Source of the DNA: Flammeovirgaceae bacterium UBA5008
GTDB taxonomy: Bacteria > Bacteroidota > Bacteroidia > Cytophagales > Cyclobacteriaceae
DNA length: 28,978 nucleotides
Direction: 5' to 3'
Assembly (NCBI GenBank): GCA_002398365.1
Contig: DGYK01000024.1
Location: forward strand, 50,097-79,074
The notes beneath the pieces are model-generated. The model saw only the letters and a program-made list of their open reading frames with translations, did no database searches and was not told where the DNA came from. Both the position numbers and the translations under genes were made by a program. Shown one piece after another: positions 1 through 7,660 of the stretch (the stretch's first letter is position 1; every line of letters begins with the position of its first letter).

Positions 1-1398
1 TATCGCTCTACCAAAACCATTGTCGAAGCCGCCAACTCGGTAATCGCCAAGAATAAAGCACAGCTTCCTAAAAATGTGTGGACTGCCAACGAAGATGGCA
101 CTCCGATTGAATTGATTAAGTCCGTCTCTGATAATGAGGAAGGAAAATTGGTAGCTTCTTCCATTTTTGAAGAGAAGATGCAACATCAATACAAATTCAG
201 CGATTTTGTAGTGCTGTATCGTACCAATAGTCAGTCGCGGGCAATTGAAGAATCGCTGAGGCGAATGAACATTAAGTACAAAGTGGTGGGTGGACTTTCG
301 TTTTATCAACGTAAGGAAATTAAAGATCTACTCGCCTATTTGCGCTATTCACTCAACCAACAGGATGAAGCTTCTTTCCGCAGAATCATCAATTTACCCA
401 AGCGCGGTATCGGTGATACAACCATCGATAAGATCATTATTGCGGCCAACGATCACGCGATTTCCATTTGGGAAGTAGTACAAAATGCCAGTTCATTTTT
501 GGGAGGTAGAGCATCGGGGCCCATCGATGATTTTGTGACAAAGATCAAACGGTTCGCCATCGAAATTCAAAACAAAGATGCGTATGAAGCGGCAGCAGAG
601 ATCGCCAAATCATCCGGCTTATTGAAAGAATTGTATGAGGACAAAACTGCAGAAGGTTTAAGTCGCTACGAAAACGTGCAGGAATTGCTCAACGCGATTA
701 AAGAATATGTAGACGATCCTGAAAAAGAAGATAAAAGCTTAGGTGCCTTTTTGCAAGAAGTCTCACTTGTAACTGGACAGGACGAAAACAAAGACAACGA
801 TCCCGATAAGGTTACACTGATGACCATCCACATGGCCAAGGGATTGGAGTTTAAGAATGTGTACATCGTAGGGATGGAAGAAGATCTTTTTCCTTCGCAA
901 ATGATGCTGAGCAGTCGGGCAGAATTGGAAGAAGAGCGCAGACTCTTTTACGTGGCAATCACGCGTGCCGAGCGAAAGCTGTTTCTATCGTACGCCCTTA
1001 CACGCTACCGCTTTGGGCGTTTAAAGAATTGCGAGCCAAGTCGCTTCTTGGATGATATCGATAAGCGATTCATCAAAGTGAGTACGAAGTTTGTAAACTC
1101 GGAGCCAAGTGCACCGAATTCGAACTACGCCAAGAGTTTTGTGAGCGGCATGAAGAAGTCAGTAAGTTCACAATCTGTGGCGAAACCAACTGCTTATAAA
1201 CCATCGGCTGACTTTGCTCCCAGCGATACTCGAAGTCTGGCTGTGGGGATGAAAGTAGAACATCCAAAATTTGGTTTTGGAACCGTAGTAAACATGGAAG
1301 AACTGGGGGCCGAGCGCAAAGCGAAGATCCAGTTTGCTGATTTTGGGGAGAAGACTTTATTACTTAGCTTTGCTAAGCTGAAAATACATCCAAATTGA
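1..1398 (+). CDS. pcrA: UvrD/PcrA-type ATP-dependent DNA helicase, C-terminal part (5' truncated by window)
   Basis: Superfamily 1 3'-5' DNA helicase used in repair and in clearing stalled complexes from DNA. The frame is already open at base 1, where it reads YRSTKTIVEAANSVI, the motif IV region of the family, so the Walker A half lies outside the window. Visible here are motif V (TLMTIHMAKGLEFKNVYIVG), motif VI (EEERRLFYVAITRAERKL) and, after a low-complexity Ser/Lys linker, a C-terminal module with VEHPKFGFGTVV that resembles the RNA-polymerase-binding Tudor-like domain of PcrA. The stop is TGA at 1396-1398. UvrD, PcrA and Rep share these motifs; the C-terminal module favours PcrA. An internal ATG at 76 is not the true start. 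Confidence 0.93.
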   Translation, partial: YRSTKTIVEAANSVIAKNKAQLPKNVWTANEDGTPIELIKSVSDNEEGKLVASSIFEEKMQHQYKFSDFVVLYRTNSQSRAIEESLRRMNIKYKVVGGLSFYQRKEIKDLLAYLRYSLNQQDEASFRRIINLPKRGIGDTTIDKIIIAANDHAISIWEVVQNASSFLGGRASGPIDDFVTKIKRFAIEIQNKDAYEAAAEIAKSSGLLKELYEDKTAEGLSRYENVQELLNAIKEYVDDPEKEDKSLGAFLQEVSLVTGQDENKDNDPDKVTLMTIHMAKGLEFKNVYIVGMEEDLFPSQMMLSSRAELEEERRLFYVAITRAERKLFLSYALTRYRFGRLKNCEPSRFLDDIDKRFIKVSTKFVNSEPSAPNSNYAKSFVSGMKKSVSSQSVAKPTAYKPSADFAPSDTRSLAVGMKVEHPKFGFGTVVNMEELGAERKAKIQFADFGEKTLLLSFAKLKIHPN

Positions 1399-1484
1399 TG
1401 AGTGCCAAACCGAGTAAAAGACAGACCCCTTTCAAGTCCACGTCTTCAGCATTCGAAAGCACATTCCCAAAAAGCACAAAGTAA
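1398..1484 (+). CDS. Possible 28-aa small ORF coupled to the helicase stop
   Basis: The helicase TGA shares its last base with an ATG (TGATG), opening a 28-codon frame that ends with TAA at 1482-1484. The peptide begins MSAKPSKRQTPFKSTSS, is rich in Ser, Lys and Thr, is basic and has no hydrophobic segment. Stop-start overlaps of this kind often allow re-initiation, so translation is plausible. I recognise no family, and a random ORF of this length is common. It could equally be non-coding spacer before the DUF4290 gene. Confidence 0.22.
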   Translation: MSAKPSKRQTPFKSTSSAFESTFPKSTK

Positions 1485-1522
1485 GTTTTCAAAATAAGAT
1501 TGAGTTATCAAACCAATAGTCG

Positions 1523-2233
1523 ATGAAATCTAATTCCTCAGTGATAGGAGAATACAACACGCAGCGCGAAGGCATCATTCTGAAAGAATATGGTCGCAAC
1601 GTGCAAAAACTGGTCAACTACATTCGCACCATTCCCGATAAGGAGAAAAGAACGAAAATGGCCACCACTTTGATCGAGCTTATCAAGCAGTTGGCTCCGG
1701 TGGTGAAAGAAGCACACGAAAACCCACAACGCATGTGGGACGACCTTTACATCATTGCGGATTTTAACTTAGACATTGACAATCCATTTACTACACCGGA
1801 TCGTACCATTCTTTTTAAGAAACCGAGAAAGATGGAATATCCACAAAGCGATGTTCGCTTCAAGCATTATGGAAAAAATGTGGAGCGTCTGATCAAAGAG
1901 GCGATTAAAAAAGAAGATCCCATTGAACGCGAAGAAGCTACAATCTATTTGGGCAAGTTGATGAAGACATTTTACAGCAACTGGAACAAAGAGACGTTGG
2001 ATGATTCGGTGATCGTAAAGGATCTTCAGATCATGTCGCAAGGAAAGTTGACGTTGAATCTGGAGAAAGTACGCGAAGACAATTTATTTGAGAAACTCTA
2101 TCGCGAACGAAAAAACCCCAGACCAAATGGTGGTAATGAAAATCGCGAAGGCGGCAGAGACAATCGGAATCGTAACCAACGATTCAACAAAAACAGAAGA
2201 GGCAATAACCCACATCGTAGAAGAGATCAATGA
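1523..2233 (+). CDS. DUF4290 family protein with basic Arg/Asn tail
   Basis: Protein of 236 aa of a family that, to my knowledge, is restricted to Bacteroidota and commonly sits directly upstream of murA, as here. Residues 10-190 are mostly helical and charged and contain the family-like motif EYGRNVQKLVNYI near the start. Residues about 195-236 form a low-complexity tail rich in Arg, Asn and Gly (NRNQRFNKNRRGNNPHRRRD) that could bind RNA or another polyanion; that is inference. No signal peptide or membrane helix is seen, so it is probably cytoplasmic. Its stop overlaps the murA start (ATGA at 2230-2233), implying co-transcription and probably translational coupling. Biochemical function is unknown. 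Confidence 0.85.
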   Translation: MKSNSSVIGEYNTQREGIILKEYGRNVQKLVNYIRTIPDKEKRTKMATTLIELIKQLAPVVKEAHENPQRMWDDLYIIADFNLDIDNPFTTPDRTILFKKPRKMEYPQSDVRFKHYGKNVERLIKEAIKKEDPIEREEATIYLGKLMKTFYSNWNKETLDDSVIVKDLQIMSQGKLTLNLEKVREDNLFEKLYRERKNPRPNGGNENREGGRDNRNRNQRFNKNRRGNNPHRRRDQ

Positions 2234-3537
2234 GTTCCTTCAAAATCAAAGGAGGGCAAAAACTAAAAGGAGAGATTACCCCTCAAGGCGCCAAAAACGA
2301 AGCACTACAAGTTATCTGTGTTCCACTCCTTACCGGAGAACCCGTCACCATTCATAACATTCCGGACATTGTTGATGTCAACAAACTGATTGAGTTGGTG
2401 GGCGATCTCGGCTGTAAGGTTGAAAAGCTAGGTGTAGGTTCGTATCGATTTACAGCCGCGAACGTAAACACTGACTATTTAAAAACGGATAGCTATCGTA
2501 AGAAGGCTGCCGCTTTGCGCGGATCCGTTATGTTGCTCGGGCCGATATTAGCTCGATATGGCCAGGCAAATATTCCAAAACCCGGTGGCGACAAAATTGG
2601 TAGACGCAGATTGGATACGCATTTTATTGGTTTTCAAAATCTGGGAGCAAAATTTAACTACAACGCGAACGAAAATTTATACAACATCGATGCATCGCAA
2701 TTGAAGGGATGCTACATGTTATTAGATGAAGCTTCTGTAACGGGAACTGCCAACATTGTGATGGCAGCAGTGCTTGCAAAAGGTATTACAACCATTTACA
2801 ATGCAGCCTGTGAGCCTTACTTGCAACAACTTTGCTCGATGCTCAACCGCATGGGTGCAAAGATCAGCGGCATTGGTTCTAATTTATTGACGATTGAAGG
2901 TGTAGAAAAACTACACGGTACGGAGCACACCCTCCTACCCGATATGATTGAGATTGGAAGTTTCATCGGGATGGCAGCGATGACACAATCGGAAGTGACG
3001 ATTAAAAATTGTCGGATCGATATGTTGGGGATTATTCCGGAAATCTTTCGCAGATTAGGAATTAAAATGGAATTCAGAGGCGATGATATTCATATTCCGG
3101 CTCAAGAGCGCTATGAAATCGAAACGTTCATTGATGGTTCCATCCTTACCATTGCAGATGCACCTTGGCCCGGATTTACTCCTGACTTATTAAGCATTGT
3201 TTTGGTGGTAGCCACGCAAGCAAAAGGCAATGTGCTCATTCACCAAAAAATGTTTGAAAGCCGATTGTTCTTTGTTGACAAGTTAATTGACATGGGAGCG
3301 CAAATTATCCTTTGCGATCCACACCGTGCGAGCATTATGGGCTTAGATCGAAAGCAATCACTACGCGGCATCAAAATGTCATCACCTGACATTCGTGCCG
3401 GTGTTGCGTTGTTGATCGCAGCGCTTTCCGCTTCCGGTGAAAGCGAAATTTCAAACGTAGAGCAGATTGATCGGGGTTATCAGGATATCGAAGGTCGCTT
3501 GAAAAAGTTAGGCGCGCAGATTGAGCGGGTAGCGTAA
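2230..3537 (+). CDS. murA: UDP-N-acetylglucosamine 1-carboxyvinyltransferase, Asp active-site type
   Basis: First committed step of peptidoglycan synthesis in the cytoplasm: transfers enolpyruvate from phosphoenolpyruvate to UDP-GlcNAc. The 435-aa length is near the family norm (about 420). Conserved residues include Lys22-Asn23 (PQGAKNEAL), Asp319 (GFTPDLLS) and Arg389 (DIRAGVALL). The active-site loop reads PGGDKIGRRRLDTH, so Asp121 stands where E. coli MurA has the fosfomycin-reactive Cys115. The Cys-to-Asp form is known in Mycobacterium tuberculosis and Chlamydia and is insensitive to fosfomycin. The ATG overlaps the DUF4290 stop; an unknown membrane-protein gene follows five bases after the stop. 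Confidence 0.97.
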   Translation: MSSFKIKGGQKLKGEITPQGAKNEALQVICVPLLTGEPVTIHNIPDIVDVNKLIELVGDLGCKVEKLGVGSYRFTAANVNTDYLKTDSYRKKAAALRGSVMLLGPILARYGQANIPKPGGDKIGRRRLDTHFIGFQNLGAKFNYNANENLYNIDASQLKGCYMLLDEASVTGTANIVMAAVLAKGITTIYNAACEPYLQQLCSMLNRMGAKISGIGSNLLTIEGVEKLHGTEHTLLPDMIEIGSFIGMAAMTQSEVTIKNCRIDMLGIIPEIFRRLGIKMEFRGDDIHIPAQERYEIETFIDGSILTIADAPWPGFTPDLLSIVLVVATQAKGNVLIHQKMFESRLFFVDKLIDMGAQIILCDPHRASIMGLDRKQSLRGIKMSSPDIRAGVALLIAALSASGESEISNVEQIDRGYQDIEGRLKKLGAQIERVA

Positions 3538-3542
3538 ACGCA

Positions 3543-3965
3543 ATGGATGAATATGAGAAGATCGTGAACTACTATCTCGAAAGAATCAATCGAGGTGAGA
3601 TTGAATTCGATCAGATTCGCAAAGAACTGGAAGAGAAAAATGTCGATGCTCCATCCATCTCGATCATCATCCGAAAAATTGATGATGAACTCATTCACCA
3701 TACAACCAATCAATATCGTCTAGCTACTTTAAAAAATTTAGCTGTATTTGGTGGTGTACTCACAGCTCTTGGTCTTGTAACAATTATCATTTCCTTCCTC
3801 GGTTTACTAAATACTAGATCACAAGAAATCATTGTATTCGCTTATGGACCATTCTTCAGTGGTATTTTCATTTTACTAGCCGCGATCCGCAAAAAGAATC
3901 AAAAAGGAAAAATCTTCTCGAAAGAGAAATCGCTGTTTGATAAAGTGGGTAAGCGGTTGAATTAG
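3543..3965 (+). CDS. Small membrane protein with two transmembrane helices, unknown function
   Basis: A 140-aa protein I do not recognise. Residues 1-60 are charged and helical (EKIVNYYLERINRGEIEFDQ), followed by two hydrophobic segments at about 66-89 and 95-115 with a short loop between them, and a basic Lys-rich tail. This suggests a helical hairpin in the inner membrane with both ends in the cytoplasm. It starts five bases after the murA stop, so it is probably the last gene of the DUF4290-murA unit. The next gene is convergent and only 26 bases away. A role in envelope biogenesis is only a guess from context. Confidence 0.72.
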   Translation: MDEYEKIVNYYLERINRGEIEFDQIRKELEEKNVDAPSISIIIRKIDDELIHHTTNQYRLATLKNLAVFGGVLTALGLVTIIISFLGLLNTRSQEIIVFAYGPFFSGIFILLAAIRKKNQKGKIFSKEKSLFDKVGKRLN

Positions 3966-3991
3966 AAAATACGCTTCATCGTTGGCACTAC

Positions 3992-6853
3992 TCAATTCAT
4001 GACGACTAATTTCTTTGTGATGGAGTCAGTAAAACGAATTAAATAAACCCCGGCATTTAATCCTCTTACATCTATTGTTGAATCTAAAACCGGTACCACG
4101 ATGACTCTGCCATTGGTATCAATAAGAACAATGCTCGAAAAAGAAATCGGAGCTATTATTGAAACCTCCTTAGTAGCAGGATTAGGGTAAAGATTAAATT
4201 CTGTATGCACATCTTCTACACCTGTTACTTCACTCACAATAAAATCCTGAACTACCTCTGCCGCCAGGTAATTTCCATTACCGGCTTGTTGAGCTGAGAT
4301 TTTTGTCGTTCCTGCTTTATGTATGGTGGCTAGATTGGCTGCAATAGAAACTACGGTTGGGTCACTGGAACTAAATGCCACCGGTAAAGATGATGATGCA
4401 CTTGCAATTAATTCAAAGCTTCCATCCAGAGAATTTTTGGGCATCAACGTATTGAATTGAATTAGCTGAGAAGCTTTATCTACAATCAATTCTTGTGTCA
4501 GTTCTATCGGCAGGTAATCTTCATTACCCATTTGCTTGGCTGTAATGGTCGTCTGTCCTGCACCGACAATCTTAACTTTATTGTCTACCGTGATTTCAGC
4601 GACTGCAAGATTTGAACTAAAATAAGTAATAGGTAGCCCCGTATTCACACTTGCCGAAGGCAGGAATGGTAGATCACCATACACCTTCTTTGCAATGCTT
4701 GTAAATTGCAACACTTGATCCCACCGAACGACCTCGCTTTTGATTTCAATTTTTTGACTTGATACATTTAAATCAACCTTCGCGTCATGCTTAGCAACAT
4801 CCGCCACGATTGGCTTATTATCTTTTACCTCATCAAGCTGAAAAGAAACAACCACTTTATAGCTTCCGTCCGGCAGATTACTAAATTCGTAAGAACCATC
4901 CTCACTGGTTTGAGTCACTTTTACAGGCGTCCCGTCTTCTTTTAACAATATTACCGTGAATATCTTGCCGCTGCCCTCTGTCCTGCCTCCGGTAGATTCG
5001 GAGGTGATAGTTCCGCTCACTTTCCTACCACCAATTCCAATCGGCTTCAAGCCCAATATTTCGAATTGAACAAACCGATTATTGGTAAGTGATAAAAATG
5101 AATTATCGGTAAGAACAACTGTCTTTCTTAAAATGGTTGGAACTAAGTCCGGATTCTGAACAAGATTTGGAATATAATACAAAGTATAAGGTCTTCTGTC
5201 TACTTTGAAAGTAAACAAACTATCCGTTACCGGATCTATTTTCTGTACGAATTGAATAACTCCATTCGCCTCTTTTCTATAAAGAAAGAGCTTGCCGTTA
5301 TTTAACCGCTTGCCGTCCTCTTTGGTGAGAACACCGGATAAGTTCCATACGGTCGGTTCGATGGTAAATGGAATTTTGAATCCAGATCCGCAATTGCCAT
5401 ATGGGTCATAGCAAGAAATTTCCAAGTTATATTTTCCTGCTAAAAGTGGTTCCTGAAGCTTGATACGCCAACGAAAAGAAGTCTTCTGATTTACATCCAA
5501 ACTAATATATTCATATTCCGAAGTGCTTACTACTGTTCTCTGAAATTCATCTAAAATTGTAATGTCAAAGCTTTTTAAATCAGCCAATCGAACTCCACCG
5601 GTGTTCTGAACATTGACATCTACCTCTATCTCGTTATCCAGATCATTGTATTGTTGAACCATAGCTGCTGCCACAATATCTGGTTTGCCAGGTGCCAAAA
5701 TCTCAATCGCATTCGAACTTACGATTGTGTTGTTAGCCATTGAACTCTCTGAAAAATACTTTTCCTGATTTAGATAGACTATCACATAATACCTACCAGG
5801 GGGCGGAAAATTCCGGAGATCACGCTGACTCGTAGAGAAGAAGAAAACGGATGTGGCTTTTGCGTCTAATCCTTTGTACGAACCACTAACTCCAAAAAAG
5901 TAATCTCTTTCATCCAAAACTTGATCTGATGAAATCCAAATCGTTGCAGAAAATGCCCCAACTCTTGTAGATCCATTATTCCTAACTTTTAAATCAAAAT
6001 AAAAATAATCATAAGACTGGGAATACATTGCAATCCAACCAGAGTTTACGGTTAGATCAAGATCAATATCATCCTTTACAATGGATATTGGCTTAATTAT
6101 TATATTGTTGGTCTCATTCTTCTCATCAAATGTGTAACTAGTAGAATCATAGGGAAAGAAGTCAGCCACCGTGATCAGGTGATAATCTCCAACTGCTACA
6201 TCCGGCATATAAAGTTCAAACGAATAGGAATCATTTAGCTTACTTGTTTTTATTGCTAGTAAAGTATCTTTTGAATCCCAAAGGTTATCCTTACTTAAAT
6301 AGGTAGAACTATAGATGTATGAATCTGTTAAATCAGTAGCACCTGAATTTACAATAACGATGTTCATATCAATTACATCAAATCGGGCAGCTACCGATTT
6401 TGATAACGTAACCGATGAGAAAGATAAATCAACATCAGCAGGTAGGATCGTAATTTCATTTGAGACAAAGATATTATTGGTTTCATCTGTCTCTTTGATT
6501 CTATTGGCAAAATCAATAGTAACAATTAAATAATAGGTACCAGGTTCTTGCCGAATATTGTTATAACTAATTATATTCAAAGAATTTATACTACCTGCTT
6601 TAGGATCTTTTACGTTGTTGAGTCCTAAAGAAATATCCTCTCTATCGAAGATTTTATCCTTCGATAAAAAAATCTGACCAAACGCGTAACCGAGTGCATC
6701 CACAATCCCTTGGTTCTTTATCGAAATTTCATAAGTTGGCTTGGAATATCTTTCAAAAGAAGTTGGGCCATTAACACCTGTGATGATTAAATCCTGAGAA
6801 AAACTATTTAGAACTATAAAAAACCAAAACAGGGAGATGAATGTCTTTTTCAT
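3992..6853 (-). CDS. Large secreted CARDB/Ig-like protein with T9SS type A sorting domain
   Basis: About 953 aa from the ATG at 6853, which begins a signal peptide (MKKTFISLFWFFIVLNSFSQ). The frame stays open upstream to a TTG at 6871, but that start would put six extra residues before the signal. Several CARDB-like repeats follow, marked by NQG or NTGG and TDETNNI-type motifs. Next come a carboxypeptidase-regulatory-like segment (GRKVSGTITSES), two Ig-like repeats of about 80 residues containing ITAKQMGNEDYLP and ISAQQAGNGNYLA, and a C-terminal FNLYPNPATKEVSI ... GLNAGVYLIRF domain typical of T9SS type A cargo. It is predicted to be secreted or anchored at the cell surface as an adhesin-like protein. 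It lies 24 bases downstream of the exonuclease gene and is visibly more AT-rich than it. Confidence 0.9.
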   Translation of the reverse strand: MKKTFISLFWFFIVLNSFSQDLIITGVNGPTSFERYSKPTYEISIKNQGIVDALGYAFGQIFLSKDKIFDREDISLGLNNVKDPKAGSINSLNIISYNNIRQEPGTYYLIVTIDFANRIKETDETNNIFVSNEITILPADVDLSFSSVTLSKSVAARFDVIDMNIVIVNSGATDLTDSYIYSSTYLSKDNLWDSKDTLLAIKTSKLNDSYSFELYMPDVAVGDYHLITVADFFPYDSTSYTFDEKNETNNIIIKPISIVKDDIDLDLTVNSGWIAMYSQSYDYFYFDLKVRNNGSTRVGAFSATIWISSDQVLDERDYFFGVSGSYKGLDAKATSVFFFSTSQRDLRNFPPPGRYYVIVYLNQEKYFSESSMANNTIVSSNAIEILAPGKPDIVAAAMVQQYNDLDNEIEVDVNVQNTGGVRLADLKSFDITILDEFQRTVVSTSEYEYISLDVNQKTSFRWRIKLQEPLLAGKYNLEISCYDPYGNCGSGFKIPFTIEPTVWNLSGVLTKEDGKRLNNGKLFLYRKEANGVIQFVQKIDPVTDSLFTFKVDRRPYTLYYIPNLVQNPDLVPTILRKTVVLTDNSFLSLTNNRFVQFEILGLKPIGIGGRKVSGTITSESTGGRTEGSGKIFTVILLKEDGTPVKVTQTSEDGSYEFSNLPDGSYKVVVSFQLDEVKDNKPIVADVAKHDAKVDLNVSSQKIEIKSEVVRWDQVLQFTSIAKKVYGDLPFLPSASVNTGLPITYFSSNLAVAEITVDNKVKIVGAGQTTITAKQMGNEDYLPIELTQELIVDKASQLIQFNTLMPKNSLDGSFELIASASSSLPVAFSSSDPTVVSIAANLATIHKAGTTKISAQQAGNGNYLAAEVVQDFIVSEVTGVEDVHTEFNLYPNPATKEVSIIAPISFSSIVLIDTNGRVIVVPVLDSTIDVRGLNAGVYLIRFTDSITKKLVVMN

Positions 6854-6877
6854 AATGGGGTTTCTAAACAAAAGTAA

Positions 6878-7651
6878 TCAATTCAACTCTATCTTCAACC
6901 CCACCGGGCAATGATCCGAGCCGTGGTATTCATTGTAAATGAGGGCGTCTTTCACCAATGGCAACAATTTGGGTGGTGTTAAGAAATGGTCGATACGCCA
7001 ACCGATATTTTTCTCGCGACCAAAAATCACCTGATTCCAATACGAAAACTTTATTGTGTCGGGATAGAGATGGCGGAAAGTATCGGTAAAGCCAGCATCC
7101 AACAATTTTGAAAATCCATCAATCTCCTGTTGCATGTAGCCTGCAGATTTATTGTAGTTTTCCTTCGGGCGTGATAAGTCTATTGGTTGATGAGCCACGT
7201 TAAAGTCACCACACACAATCACCGGCTTTCGTCTGTTCAGCCACAACAAATATTCACGAAACGCATCGTCCCACGTTTGTCGGTAGTCCAAGCGAGCTAA
7301 TTCAGAACCGGAGTTCGGAGTGTAAACCGTCACCACAAAGTAAGTACTAAACTCCGCGGCAATCACACGCCCTTCTTGATCAAACTCTTCAATGCCCATG
7401 TCGTACGTTACATGCAGCGGATCTTCCTTCGAAAGAATTGCTGTTCCTGAATATCCTTTTCGTGCTTTAGATGAATTGGCATACGATTTATACTCCGGTA
7501 GGAGTTCCAATGCCGATAAGGTTTCTTCTTTCGCGGCTTTGGTTTCTTGCAGGCACAACACATCGGGCTGCATGGCACGCACACTTTCAATAAACCCTTT
7601 CTTTACAATCGCACGAATGCCGTTCACATTCCAGGAAACCAAATGCTTCAT
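6878..7651 (-). CDS. xth: Exodeoxyribonuclease III / AP endonuclease
   Basis: Base-excision-repair enzyme that cuts at abasic sites and removes 3' blocking groups. The 257-aa protein carries the complete EEP-fold catalytic set: Asn8 and Asn10 (WNVNG), Glu36 (LQETK), Tyr110 (VTVYTPNSG), Asp149 and Asn151 (CGDFNVAH), Asp221 (WRIDHF) and Asp246-His247 (GSDHCPV). Length fits the family. It sits nine bases after the nagB-type gene and 24 bases before the CARDB gene on the same strand, which suggests joint transcription although the three functions are unrelated. Confidence 0.95.
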   Translation of the reverse strand: MKHLVSWNVNGIRAIVKKGFIESVRAMQPDVLCLQETKAAKEETLSALELLPEYKSYANSSKARKGYSGTAILSKEDPLHVTYDMGIEEFDQEGRVIAAEFSTYFVVTVYTPNSGSELARLDYRQTWDDAFREYLLWLNRRKPVIVCGDFNVAHQPIDLSRPKENYNKSAGYMQQEIDGFSKLLDAGFTDTFRHLYPDTIKFSYWNQVIFGREKNIGWRIDHFLTPPKLLPLVKDALIYNEYHGSDHCPVGLKIELN

Positions 7652-7660
7652 TACTTCGAA

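Noticed and set aside
2088..2357. 89-aa plus-strand ORF spanning the DUF4290-murA junction
   Set aside because: It overlaps two well-supported genes in another frame and reads as a basic low-complexity shadow of the Arg/Asn-rich tail.
6853..6871. Upstream TTG start for the CARDB gene
   Set aside because: It would add six residues (MFRNPI) before a standard signal peptide; the ATG at 6853 fits better.
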